Assembly: GCA_916700875.1 (NCBI GenBank) | Contig: CAKAKS010000074.1 | Coordinates: forward strand, 1,413,732 to 1,477,731 | Direction: 5' to 3' | Origin: Sebastes aleutianus | Taxonomy: Eukaryota > Chordata > Actinopteri > Perciformes > Sebastidae | Length of the DNA stretch: 64,000 nt | In this document: positions 23,607 through 33,029 of the stretch, in pieces | How positions within the stretch are numbered: the first letter of the stretch is position 1 | How the letters are laid out: every line of letters starts with the position of its first letter | The notes under the pieces: model-generated | What the model saw: only the letters and a program-made list of their open reading frames with translations | The model's database searches: none | What the model was told of the DNA's origin: nothing | Made by a program: the position numbers and the translations under genes

Positions 23607-23957
23607 AGGGCTGTCAATCAATTCAAATATAATAGATTTTCCATATAGTTAACAACAGCTGTCAGTGTGTCAGTGTGCTGACTTGACTATGACTTGCCCC
23701 AAACTGCATGTGATTATCATAAAGTGGGCATGTCTGTAAAGGGGAGACTCGTGGGTACCCATAGAACCCATTTACATTCACTGATCTGGAGGTCAGAGGT
23801 CAAGGGACCCCTTTGAAAATGACAATGACAGTTTTTACTCGCCAAAAATTAGTGTAAGTTTGGAGTGTTATTTAACCTCCTTCGCGACAAGCTAGTATGA
23901 CATGGTTGGTACCGATGGATTCATCAGGTTTTCTAGTTTACTATGATACCAGTATCG
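23607..23957 (+). mobile_element. AGGGCTGTCAA family, internally deleted copy
   Basis: Begins TTAGGGCTGTCAATCAATTC, then jumps into AACAACAGCTGTCAGTGTGT and continues through TCTGTAAAGGGGAGACTCGT, GGTCAAGGGACCCC and GATGGATTCATCAGG. The left inner half is missing. Confidence 0.85.
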
Positions 23958-24032
23958 GACTTTCTTCTGCCTTTCCTTTGGACAATTGCTGGACTTTTTT
24001 TTGGACATTTTTCTGACACTTTTCTGACTTTT

Positions 24033-24401
24033 TAGTCTAAGTATTAGGGCCAAATTGAGGGAAAAAACATCTGAGATTTCCAGAATAAAGTCATAAGTTA
24101 ACAAGAAAAAAAGTCGTAATATATCGAGAATAAAGTCACAGCTTTATGAGAAAAAAAGAAAATAGAATTACTACTATTTTGACATTATTCTCACAATATT
24201 ACGACTTTATTCTCGAAGTGTCAGATTTATTTTTTTCCTCAATGTGGCCCTAATACTCCGTCGTACCGTCGTACCATAGACCTACTACAATGATGAATAA
24301 AAATGAAAATGTAAACAAAAAACAGTTATTCATTTCCATTTTTAAAAGTCCACATGGAGCCACTGGAGAGGAGCTGAAGAGACGCAGGTTGCTGACCTCT
24401 G
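24033..24401 (+). mobile_element. Foldback hAT-type MITE, copy 2 (left-deleted)
   Basis: Starts at TTAGTCTAAG, skips to TATTAGGGCCAAATTGAGGG, runs through a short GTCGTAATATATCGAGAA core and ends with GAAGAGACGCAGGTTGCTGA then CCTCTG. The true left terminus is deleted. Confidence 0.82.
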
Positions 24402-25079
24402 TTCTAGAATGAAGACTGGGACACTAGATGTGTTCCTGAAGGCGAGGATGTATTAACTAACCACACAAAGTGGACAACTGACCCTCGCAGAACTCTAAAC
24501 ACACATCGGAGCACCAAAATCCACAGATTCCCAATAACAATGTGTAAATTGTTTGAGGTGATTTCATTAACTGTAATTCTGTCTGTGGGAATATGAAGGA
24601 AATATCTAATGACTTGATAAAGCCTGGAAGGTGGATTACGTGATCTCGAGTCCTCGTCTTTGAAAAGAGTTCAAGCTTTTAATCTTCAATTTATCAGCCA
24701 ATATTAAAGCTGCACTAATCAATACTTTTATATTAACAAGTTAAATGACTGTGTAATGTGTGCTGGGTCACTTAGACGCACAGAGAATTATCACCTATAG
24801 CTCCATAAAGCCGAGCGGGAACGTTCAGCTACAGATGTTTCAGAGAAAAGGCTCTGATTAAAGGACCCGTGGGTAACATTTAGGTATGGATGAAGTGTTT
24901 CTAGGTGGGTCTGTGCCACCTCCAATCAATTCCAGCAAACATCCCGGTATGTTATATTGCAAAAAAAGTGAAGGTATCAAAAACACATCACTAATTTTCA
25001 GTTAAATAATTAACAATTATTTTATTCCAACAGGAGCAGTAAAGAATGCTTTGAAAAACACAACAGTATAAAATGTACT
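24402..25079. other. No gene seen
   Basis: Ordinary AT-rich sequence with no exon. Confidence 0.45.
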
Positions 25080-25280
25080 CAGTGGTGGAATGTAACTAAG
25101 TACTTAAATACATGTTGAGGTACCTCTACTTTACTTGAGTATTTCCATGTTCTGATACTTTCTACTTCTACTCCACTACATTTATCTGACAACTTTAGTT
25201 ACTTTACAGATTCAGATTATTAATACAAAATATAATCACATCACAATCAAATTAGTAGTAGTAGTAATGTTTTTATGTGT
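25080..25280 (+). mobile_element. CAGTGGTGGAATGTAACTAAG hAT-type fragment
   Basis: Left terminus CAGTGGTGGAATGTAACTAA followed by CTACTTTACTTGAGTATTTC, CTTCTACTCCACTACATTTA and TTTAGTTACTTTACAGATT. These are hallmarks of a very common teleost hAT-type element. No right end found, so it is truncated. Confidence 0.75.
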
Positions 25281-25326
25281 GTGACTCAGGGAGGCCCACT
25301 ATTGGCCGGCCACCACTGCTGAAAGG

Positions 25327-25383
25327 TTATTATGGGATTTTTACCCAATGATGCCAAAAACATTCTGCCTACTGCAGCTTTAA
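25327..25383 (-). mobile_element. TTAAAGCTGCAGT element, terminal fragment
   Basis: TTATTATGGGATTTTTACCC through TTCTGCCTACTGCAGCTTTA matches the ends of the copies at 7190 and 48706 in inverted orientation. Confidence 0.7.
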
Positions 25384-25779
25384 ATCCAGCTGTGCCTGCA
25401 GGGCTCCAGACCATCAAATAATATAGAATCATTTTAACAAGGTTTTTAAAGTTCTCTTGATGTTTAAAGTTTTAAAAGTGGATTATTGAGAACTCTTTCT
25501 TGTATATGATGAGTAGTATGAACCCACGTGACCTGCAGGCTCTTTCCATCCTAGCAGCTCATCGACCTGCTGTCTGCATGCTGCTGGAGGGGTAGGCCTA
25601 CTAACTACTACCTCTCACATGAACAAACACAGCTGACACTGTGCACGAATGCACATAGTCGCTGAGGTGTGCGTGCGTGTGCACCTGGAATTTGGTGCAA
25701 GAGGAACTACCTGTTGAGTAACATGCGCACAACAAACTCTCTGTTTATTCCATAACGCACAAAAAGCATTATAACAGCA
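25384..25779. other. Upstream flank of the IQSEC-type promoter; no gene seen
   Basis: No exon. Contains scattered CpGs and a TGTGCGTGCGTGTGCAC-type alternating stretch at 25666-25684. Confidence 0.4.
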
Positions 25780-25936
25780 TGCACGCACATCCGGAGCTCT
25801 GAACCTCCAGCAGCCCTGAAAGAGTTAAACCCACCCCCCCTCCATGCACATGCACGGAGCGGCTGACTGGAGGTTAGTTGGTGCTGTTGCGGTGCAGAGC
25901 TCGAGGACGCAGCGCGCACCAAACCAGTGGAGCCAG

Positions 25937-26006
25937 TACTGCTGCTGCTACTGCAACTACTACTGCTGCACACTACTACTACTGCTACTACTGCCAGTAC
26001 TGCTGC
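25937..26006 (+). repeat. (CTG/CTA)n interrupted trinucleotide repeat in the 5' leader
   Basis: About 70 bases of interrupted ACTGCTGCTGCTACTGC-type triplets lie 125 bases upstream of the main start codon. If transcribed they form part of the 5' UTR and could be length-polymorphic. The open frame across them is a by-product of the triplet repeat. Confidence 0.75.
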
Positions 26007-26023
26007 ACGACGCACCAGCAGCC

Positions 26024-26086
26024 ATGTCGGAGCGGACGAGGATCTGCGCGTCTGACAGCGCTCAGTCTCAGTCTCACCACTACTGA
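26024..26086 (+). other. Upstream ORF in the 5' leader (20 codons)
   Basis: An ATG in good context (G at -3, in GCAGCCATGT) opens a 20-codon frame rich in Ser and Gln and ends with TGA at 26084-26086. It is in the same frame as the main ATG and 45 bases upstream of it. This arrangement would require leaky scanning or reinitiation to reach the IQSEC start. Whether the leader is transcribed this far upstream is inferred. Confidence 0.5.
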
Positions 26087-26131
26087 GCCTGTGAGAGGTG
26101 CGTTTGTGCTCGCGTTGGATCTATCTCCTCC

Positions 26132-26445
26132 ATGGACGGGCAGCGGGTCTTCTACGAGATGGAGAACCCTCCGGAGAACCCCAGCAAGGCTGCGGAGTAC
26201 CTGCAGGAGCTCAACAAGATCATCGAGACGCAGCAGGAGCTGCTGGAGAAGCAGAAGGTCCGGATCGAGGAGCTGGAGCTGCAGGTGACGGATCTGTGCA
26301 AGGAGAACGTGTGTCTGAAGGATCAGCACCAGAGACACCTGGCCACCTGCAGACTCCTGCAGCTCCAGCAGGGCAACCACAACCACTCCTCCTCCAGCTC
26401 CTCCAGCCTGGTCGCCATCAACGAGAACGTCATGATGCACGACAA
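26132..26445 (+). CDS. First coding exon of an IQSEC/BRAG-family Arf-GEF (probably IQSEC1 type), partial
   Basis: Seen: an ATG-initiated frame of 104 complete codons plus two bases. Residues 1-11 are a short variable N-terminus. Residues 15-65 begin with an ENPSKAAEYLQELN motif and form a heptad coiled coil with a/d positions L24, L27, I31, Q34, L38, Q41, I45, L48, V52, L55, N59 and L62. A seven-serine run follows (86-92). Known: IQSEC2 and IQSEC3 begin with a closely similar block (..A..YL.ELn.I...Q..L...Q..RI-ELE..l..L..EN). It mediates self-association of these postsynaptic Arf GEFs, whose IQ, Sec7 and PH domains lie in later exons. Start choice: the same frame has a stop at 26084-26086, and 26132 is the first ATG after it (-3 is T, +4 is G). 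The frame shows TAA at 26447-26449, but those bases belong to a GTAAGT donor, so the exon should end at 26445 in phase 2. The paralogue is inferred, not proven. No later IQSEC exon is visible in the window. Confidence 0.8.
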
Positions 26446-26451
26446 GTAAGT
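26446..26451 (+). other. 5' splice donor ending coding exon 1
   Basis: GTAAGT follows CGACAA. Positions +1 to +6 match the vertebrate consensus; -1 is A rather than G. Using it leaves two bases of a split codon (phase 2). An unspliced reading instead ends in Lys-stop directly after the serine-rich tail, with no IQ, Sec7 or PH domain, which is why the donor reading is preferred. Confidence 0.7.
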
Positions 26452-26835
26452 TGTTCATCTGATCTGATGGTTCCACATGCTGCTGCTGCTGCTGGAGGAG
26501 CTGAGGGCGCTGGCACCGTGCACAGAGCACTGTGCACCGTGTTTACTGTGGATCTGTGCGCGCACTTCACTGCCACTTTGTCACGGATCCATGTTTTAAT
26601 TCTCCGTGTAAATCTCTCCATGCTCGGGGATTATTCCCTCTATGCATGCTTTACACGCGTATTGCGTAATATGGGAACACTGTGGAGCAGCAGGCTAGAT
26701 GTTAAACCATGTCATGTTCTGTGCACAGAGTCAGTCCATCGTGGTGCTGGTTAAAGCTCACCCAGTGGGTGTGACTTTGTTGTGATTGTGAACCTGCCAG
26801 CTGTGGCGTTGTCTTTCACAAAACAGCTTTACGCA
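26452..26835 (+). other. Start of the presumed first intron; no gene seen
   Basis: Directly after the donor the sequence keeps moderate CpG content for about 200 bases, with a (CTG)5 run at 26477-26492, then becomes ordinary intronic-looking DNA. A 218-codon plus frame overlapping the exon and running into this interval is a shadow frame with no recognisable domain. Confidence 0.5.
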
Positions 26836-27062
26836 TCAGAATCAGAATCAGAATCAGAATCACAATGGTGTTTATTGCCAGGTGTAAGAGGTATACACTA
26901 GGAATTTGCTTTGGTTTTGTTGTTGCAAGTTAAACAGTATAATAACAAAAACGTTAGAATAAAATAAGAATAAAAAAAATTGAATTTCTACAAATATACA
27001 AAATACAAAATAAGCTATAAACAAAAATGAACATGATATAAACAGATTGTGCAAACAGTCAG
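26836..27062 (-). mobile_element. L2-type LINE 3' end with hexamer tail
   Basis: (ATCAGA)n at about 26838-26860, then a GTGTTTATTGCCAGGTGTAA segment, GAATTTGCTTTGG and an A-rich tract. This is the reverse complement of the typical fish L2 3' UTR with its hexameric tail. No RT sequence; a 5'-truncated copy. Confidence 0.7.
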
Positions 27063-27567
27063 GTACCAGAGGGAGAGAGAGGGAGACAGTAGGGGGGTGG
27101 TATTGAGAGTCAGTGTCTGCTGGTTGCTATAGGCGACACATAAAGCTGGATGTGTTTTGTATGATGATGATGATGATGTGATGTACAGTCACACAGTCAG
27201 CGTTGACTTTGACTTATTATCCTCAGCGACCTTTTGATTAGAAACGACGTAGTTGCTTTGGAGAGCTGCCCGGTGCTCCTATCAGAGATGTTCCATCAGG
27301 GCTGCCAGAACCTTTTCATTAAAGGTTAATAGTTTAATAAAAGATGGAAGTATATCCGTGCAGGCTGCGTGTTCACATTAGAGAGAGAATGAGGTTATGT
27401 TTTACTGCGTGTCAACAGAATATTATAAATCACATGGTCCTCCTCGTTTTGGTATTGTGTAATATTTTATCCGCACAAGCAGGCAGAGAGCAGCTTTACT
27501 CATTCTGAGGTCACCACTGTACAGTACTTTGTGGATTTCTGATAAACTATTGCATGTTTTGAGCATT
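27063..27567. other. No gene seen (intronic)
   Basis: Includes a short (GAT)n at 27161-27178. No exon. Confidence 0.4.
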
Positions 27568-28551
27568 TTAAATTCGATTATCTCAAATTAATCACATTTG
27601 TTCAAAATGTATCTTAAATGGGAGATTTGTCAAGTATTTAATCCTCTTATCAACATGGACGTGGACAAATATGCTGCTTTATGTAAATGTATGTCTATAT
27701 TTATTATTGTAAATCAATGAACAACACAAAACAATGACAGATATTGATCAGAAACCCTCACAGGTACTGCATTTAGCATAAAACAATATGCTCCAATCAT
27801 AACATGGCAAACTGCAGCCCAACAGGCAACAACAGCTGTCAGTGTGTCAGTGTGCTGACTTGACTATGACTTGCCCCCAAACTGCATGTGATGATCATAA
27901 AGTGGGCATGTCTGTAAAGGGGAGACTCGTGGGTACCCAAAGAACCCATTTACATTCACTGATCTGGAGGTCAGAGGTCAAGGGACCCCTTTGAACATGG
28001 ACATGACAGTTTTTACCTCTTCAAAAATGTAGTGTAAGTTTGGAGCGTTGACGTGGTCGTTCGGTACCGATGGATTCTTCAGGTTTTCTAGTTTCATATG
28101 ATGCCGCTACAACCTAAAAATTGCCTCAAAGGTTCTATATGTAATGATTTACATGTATTAATTGCTTGCATGGCCAATGTGTGAACGGATTGTAACTTAA
28201 AAACTGAGACCTTACCCGACTTTCTCGGGTGCCTCTAACAGCCTGTGGACTGATTTCTGTGGAAAGGACTCGGGACGGTTTTGCTTCGTAACGTTACCTG
28301 ATGAAGTCATTTGCAAATGGCGAGCTGGTTAGTATCCTGGAGACTGGACATTACAGATAGTGACGGTGATATATGATTGTAATGTAATGTCACGTCAACG
28401 GGATGCTGACTGCAGTTCACTAAACGGCCACCGGTGTCATTAATAACAAGGATCTTCTGAGAGTTACATACTGTATAGTACGTTAAAGAAATTAGAGTTG
28501 TTTAAAACAAATTTGCGTTAAGGTGTTATCGCGTTAACTTTGACAGCCTTA
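27568..28551 (+). mobile_element. AGGGCTGTCAA family, longest copy (about 980 bp)
   Basis: Contains the left subterminal AATTAATCACA region, the GGACAAATATGCTGCTTTAT block, AGCATAAAACAATATGCTCC, TCTGTAAAGGGGAGACTCGT and GATGGATTCTTCAGG. Beyond these is a 3' half absent from other copies, ending GTTATCGCGTTAACTTTGAC then AGCC, complementary to the AGGGCTGTCAA start. No transposase frame. Confidence 0.8.
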
Positions 28552-28971
28552 TTTATCACACATCATTAAGCAGTCATCATGCTATATGGATAAAATGGCA
28601 GTATGTGTATCACATTATATATCAGTTAGCACTGATCCAGGACCAGAAGTCTCTGGTTCCAGTCAGTTGAGTCTTTTTAGACTGTTGGATCAGATGACTT
28701 TATCAACTTCAAGACGTCAGCTCGGACTCTGGAGAAGTTTGATGGGCCTTGTTCAGTATTCTTCTGACATTTTATTAACGAAACATGCAGCTTTAATCCC
28801 AATAAATCTCCATCCAGGACTGTGTTTTGCCTATCAGTTTATAGGTCACTGAGGAGATTTTCTACCATCCAATGAGCTTTCCAGTTCCAGGAGATAATCC
28901 ATGCAGGACCAAGATGTGCAGTATATGGTCCTGGATGAAGGCTAGAAATCAATATATATATATATATTGTG
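28552..28971. other. No gene seen (intronic)
   Basis: An 88-codon plus frame at 28586-28852 has no domain signal. A (TA)n run lies at 28953-28967. Confidence 0.4.
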
Positions 28972-29225
28972 ATTAGGACTGCATCTAAAGATTCTTTCCA
29001 TTAATCTGTTGAATATTTCCTTCTACAAAATGCCCATTATAATTTCCCAGAACCCAAGATGACTTCTTCAAATTGCTAATTTTGTCCGACCAACACTAAA
29101 GCACATGAATATATTCAGTTTACATGATATCAAACAGAGAAAAGCTGAGAACGTTTGATGAGTTACTTTAACAATTAATCTGTTATCAAAGTTGATAGCA
29201 ATTCATTTTCTGTCAATCAACTGTC
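28972..29225 (-). mobile_element. GCAACGATTA-type element fragment
   Basis: Degraded TTAGGACTGCATCTAAAGATT start, CAGAACCCAAGATGACTTCT, TTTTGTCCGACCAACA, then ATTTTCTGTCAATCAACT. This matches a widespread teleost repeat; other copies lie at 37155-37640 (split) and 45508-45624. Confidence 0.65.
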
Positions 29226-29936
29226 ACATGACAAAATTCAATATAGTGGATTGTCTGTAAACTCAATTGGGAAACTGTTTATAAGTAAAGTAACCAGGAA
29301 TGTCTGTTTTGTCTTATGCAGTGAGTTAAACATTTTAAAAGGCTCCTCCAGTGGTTTAGGTTGTATTTATCTTCTTTTTCTTCAGAAGTAAAGGTCAAAA
29401 GAAAAGCAGCAGAGATATCTCAACTTAAAGTCTCTCGTATGGATCAGTCTCCAAAATGCTGGATAATTTCCTGTAATATAACCAGATAGCATCTTAATCA
29501 GACCCCCCATAATCTCTCTAAACAGATATCTGCATATGAATGTAGACTCTGTAGGCAACGGGACAGGATGTTGGTATCGGACGTTCAAACAGGCGTTGGT
29601 TGAATGCAGGTAAACCGTCTGTGTGGAGAGAAAAAGAAGCAGAAATACAATCTGGGAACCCAGCGGCTATCGACTAACGATGATTTAACTTTTTATTGGT
29701 TTAAAATGAGCTTGTAAACTGTCTGCTTGTGAAACAATCTGGTCATAGATGTCGTCTCTCAACTCCAACGCCAGTCTTGCATCTCAAGTTGCTAATCGGA
29801 CCGTAAACAATGAACAGCGTACGGAAAAGGAAGTCTTGGCGCGGATATCTGCTGACTACACCAGAACCCTAGAAATATAGCCCCCTTACCACAGAGGCTT
29901 ATCATCGTCAGACCGATGGCTGATGGGTTCGAGATT
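29226..29936. other. No gene seen (intronic)
   Basis: No exon or clear repeat border. Confidence 0.4.
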
Positions 29937-30388
29937 GGGCCCTCCAAGCCATCTGAGGACGCATTCACAAGACATAGTCCGTTTGTTTTCTATTTAGTCT
30001 GGTTCCGTTTCACGGTGCACAAATTAGAGTGGACTAAATAAAAAAAATATGAATCCCTTCTCCTCCAGTTTATCTCCAATCACTTTATAAACGTCACGAT
30101 TTTTGTGTGCTTTATTTATCATATTCTGTGTGTTCTCTTCGGCCCAGATGTCAAGCAAACATCGGACTTCTGCAGAAGTCCAGGTCAGTCCTCTCCCACT
30201 CATGTTAACCTGTTGTTTACCTTTGTCCATCCCAACAAATGCCCACACAGGCAGTCTGTGTTTTATGGTCTCGGACCGGTTGTTTTGGTCCGCACTAGAG
30301 TACCATACTGCGTTCACAGCTGCCCAAACTAACTGCACCAGAGTTTGATTAAAACAGACTAAATGTTGGCTTGTGAAAGGGCCCTAAA
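29937..30388 (-). mobile_element. PIF/Harbinger-like element remnant, copy 1
   Basis: Possible ends GGGCCCTCCAAGCC at the left and GGCTTGTGAAAGGGCCC at the right are imperfectly inverted. A minus-strand Myb/SANT-like reading frame lies between them. A related, more decayed copy lies at 57300-57590. No DDE nuclease gene is present. Confidence 0.6.
30048..30210 (-). pseudogene. Myb/SANT-like DNA-binding domain of a Harbinger-type accessory protein
   Basis: Seen: within a 104-codon open minus frame (30024-30338), the segment GLTWTSAEVRCLLDIWAEEN and then HKNRDVYKVIGDKLEEKGF has the spacing of a Myb/SANT-like (trihelix-type) domain: a Trp-x-x-x-Glu-Val-x-x-Leu-Leu helix, an acidic second helix, then K-x-x-GDKLEEKGF. 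Known: PIF/Harbinger transposons carry such a protein, which brings transposase to the TIRs. Two of the usual three helices are intact, and the frame then runs into non-coding sequence. There is no companion nuclease and the 57.4-kb copy is broken, so I call it a remnant, although this copy's domain is uninterrupted. Confidence 0.65.
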
Positions 30389-31033
30389 TGGTCACACCTA
30401 CAGTTTGTAGCGCAGACTTTCTGATAAAACGATGCTGACGTCACTGTGACATCATCGTGGTTATTTCTTGTGTAAAACTCCCTCCAGAGCAACAGAGCAC
30501 ATTAAACAGACTCCTCATGATGACGAGTAAACTGAACTTCACGTTTAAAATGAGTCGAGTGCACCTTTTAAAAAATCAAAGTGCTTCATCACGTTGATGT
30601 CTGCAGCGGTCCAGTACAACCAGAGATATCAGAGGGAGAAACGGGACGGCAGAATCTCTGACGTTTGACAGATTTATACGTTGTGTATCTCCCTCTTCCT
30701 CCATCCTCCTCCTCCTCCTCCTCCATCCTCCTCCTGCTGTGAGGATGAAATTGCAGCATCTCCAGCGGTGAATGATTAACTCTACTGTCTAGAGTTTGAT
30801 GATCCCGGCGCAAGTTGAAAATACTGCCTTCACAAAATGTATTTTTTTTGCTCTGCAGAGCTGCATCTAACAGCAATAACCTGCTTCTGTTGATCTGTGC
30901 AATACTGTACGGCCTTTTTAACCTATGACATCATTATCATATTTGCTCACTCATCGTTTGTGCCGCGCTATAAATAGTTATCGGTGCGGAGCAGACGGAG
31001 GCTGCGAGCTCGTCTCTCTCTGGATTCACCATC
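30389..31033. other. No gene seen (intronic); (CTC)n at 30697-30735
   Basis: A CTC-rich triplet tract generates the Glu-rich minus frame. No exon recognised. Confidence 0.45.
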
Positions 31034-31061
31034 CTACTGTGTGTGTGTGTGTTAGTGTGTG

Positions 31062-31094
<33 letters not shown>

Positions 31095-31110
31095 TTGTGT
31101 GTGTGTGTGA
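31034..31110. repeat. (GT)n microsatellite
   Basis: Interrupted GT/GC dinucleotide repeat of about 75 bases. Confidence 0.95.
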
Positions 31111-31219
31111 CCCTTTAACACCTGAGTGGAAAAGCACACAGATTTGTAAGTGAATTTCTCTGACATGGTTCAAGTCTGTGGGTAAAAAAATCAAGCAAAT
31201 GTTGAAAGCACTTCGTCTG

Positions 31220-31236
31220 CACACACACACACAAAC

Positions 31237-31281
<45 letters not shown>
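31220..31281. repeat. (CA)n microsatellite
   Basis: Interrupted CA repeat of about 60 bases. It is complementary to the GT tract 110 bases upstream, so the pair can in principle form a large hairpin. Confidence 0.95.
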
Positions 31282-31282
<1 letters not shown>

Positions 31283-31423
31283 AGCTGAGAGGAGTCGTGT
31301 CCCCTGTGTTCTGTCAACAGTTGGGCCACGTCAGCTGTTCTTTTTGTGTTGACCGCAGTCAGCACACAGTCCTGGCCTTGACTGGAGGGCCAATAGGGGA
31401 GCTCCGTTCCTCCCAGGCCCTCT

Positions 31424-31453
<30 letters not shown>
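31424..31453. repeat. (CA)n microsatellite
   Basis: About 15 CA units. With the two preceding tracts it produces the 171-codon low-complexity minus frame. Confidence 0.95.
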
Positions 31454-31456
<3 letters not shown>

Positions 31457-31696
31457 TAATGTTAGTGTATCACCACGCACGCAGCGAGGCAGGTCACCCT
31501 GTTACTCTAGGTAATCAGTGAAGTGAGTGAGAGGTTTCAGTAGATAGAGTGTTTCTGAGTGTGGAGCTGATACTCGCTGGTAGAGCTGCTGTTCTGTGTT
31601 TACCTTCTGCTTTATTTGGCTGTTAAAAGTTCACAACTCTCACAGCTCTTATCAAGGTCAGACTGTACTGTATGAGTGTGTTGGTAGGTGTATGAC

Positions 31697-32010
31697 CAGA
31701 GGCCTGTACTACGAAGCCAGTTCAACATATCCAGGGTATCTCTTCCTTATCTGGCTTCACTAACCTACGACGCCGGTTATCAACTCGGTAAATCAACCCA
31801 GAGTTTCTCCATCTGGCTACGAGCGCGTTCACATGAACGGACCAATCACAATCATGGACACGTCTACTGACTGCAGACAGACAGACAGAGCGGCACATTT
31901 TACAAAGGAAGAGCTATAACTATATTAGACAAATATGAAGAAGTTAAACACTTAATCCAGACTAACAGTAACTCAGTTGAAGTCAGATATAGTCCTCTAG
32001 ATATGAATAG
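31697..32010 (+). mobile_element. CTGTACTACGAAGCC element fragment with Myb/SANT remnant
   Basis: Starts GGCCTGTACTACGAAGCCAG, contains TTATCTGGCTTCACTAACC and GAACGGACCAATCACAATCA. From about 31896 a broken plus frame reads FTKEEL...LDKYEEVKHLIQ, the start of a Myb/SANT-like domain of the type encoded by Harbinger-like transposons. One extra base after GAAGAGCT breaks the frame. It is cut off at about 32020 by the next element. Confidence 0.6.
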
Positions 32011-32025
32011 CTTTTAGACGTGTTG

Positions 32026-32426
32026 TGTTTTTTGTTGACATTTTCATTTTTATTTATCATTGTTGTAGGTCTATCGTACGACGTTACGACGGAGTGTTAG
32101 GGCCACATTGAGGAAAAAATGAATCTGAGATTACGAGAATAAAGTCATAATATTATAAAGTAGGAATTTTACGTGTTATTTTCTTTTTTTCTCGTAAAGT
32201 TATGACTTTATTCTGTAAATCTCAGATGTTTTTTCCCTCAATGTGGCCCTAATACTCCGTAGTACATTGTCTTTTTGGCCCTCACTGCATTAAACTTATA
32301 TACTATATACTTAGACTATAAACTGTGTTACCTTCATCACAGTGATCACATGTTTTGCGGCTCCAGACTGATTTGTTTTTTGTTGCCTAAAATGTCTCTT
32401 TAGATAGTAAAGGTTGCTGACCCCTG
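32026..32426 (-). mobile_element. Foldback hAT-type MITE, copy 3 (one end deleted)
   Basis: Reverse orientation. Starts in the subterminal TTTGTTGACATTTTCATTTT, has both inverted GGGCCACATTGAGG blocks with a very short core, and ends GTAAAGGTTGCTGACCCCTG. The other terminus (about 100 bases) is missing. Confidence 0.85.
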
Positions 32427-33029
32427 AGCTAGATAATCAATGTTGTGCTCTAGTAAACAGTTTAATTATAAATACATTAGTATGAATTGCGATGACACGG
32501 CAAAAAAGTCACACTCAAAAAGCATGGTGAACAAGACGGGCTCTGTGTTTCAAGATGGGTCGGGTGGGATGCCGACATCGCTGCAGACCCGACAGACTGA
32601 GGACAGGCCGCCCTGGTTGACAGTTGCGCCTGCGCGCAGTCTGTCCGTGCACTCGTTGTAAATCTTCCACAAGCTGCTGGCTTGACAGCTGTGAGTACTC
32701 ACAGTAGCCATGTTCGTTGTTTATGTTCATAATGATAATTTTGGGGGGGTGTCTTTGGAGGGAGGACTGGAGGGAGGCCTGGAGGGACGCGCTCTGTCAG
32801 TGTTGCCGGCTTGGCGACTTTCTCACCAACCTAGACTCACTGTATTCCTGACATTACGGTATTCTGTACACTTTTCTGGCACATTTTCTACAGTACATGC
32901 ATACTTCTAGATCATGGGTAATACATATCCGTTCAGAAAAGTGCAGGGGGGAGGGAGAGGGGAGAGGCATACGTCTGCAAAGGACATTAAAACATTTTTT
33001 CATGTTTTAAAACATGATTACTCAGCAGT
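32427..33029. other. No gene seen (intronic)
   Basis: GGAGGGAGGACTGGAGGGAG is a short local tandem near 32757-32790. No exon. Confidence 0.4.

Larger units (their letters stand above)
25780..26131 (+). promoter_or_regulatory. CpG-rich 5' leader / proximal promoter of the IQSEC-type gene
   Basis: CpG and GC content rise sharply relative to the AT-rich flanks and continue through the exon. A CACC/GC-box-like run lies at 25830-25842, followed by purine-rich sequence and the trinucleotide leader. No convincing TATA box was seen, which suits a CpG-type vertebrate promoter. The transcription start cannot be fixed from sequence alone. Confidence 0.5.

Noticed and set aside
25988..26530. 180-codon open frame antisense to the IQSEC-type exon
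   Set aside because: It mirrors the GC-rich coiled-coil codons (Leu/Gln/Val-rich antisense of CTG/CAG-rich coding sequence) and lacks any domain of its own.
26098..26754. 218-codon plus frame overlapping the exon
   Set aside because: It is the +1 shadow of the coiled-coil frame (Gly/Ala-rich), runs through the splice donor into intronic sequence and has no recognisable domain.
31040..31281. Long terminal repeats of a retrovirus-like element
   Set aside because: The repeated sequence is only dinucleotide tract; no TG...CA-bounded LTR pair, primer-binding site or gag/pol frame was found anywhere in the window.
30937..31452. 171-codon minus frame with Cys-Val and His-Thr runs
   Set aside because: Spans three GT/CA microsatellites; low complexity only.
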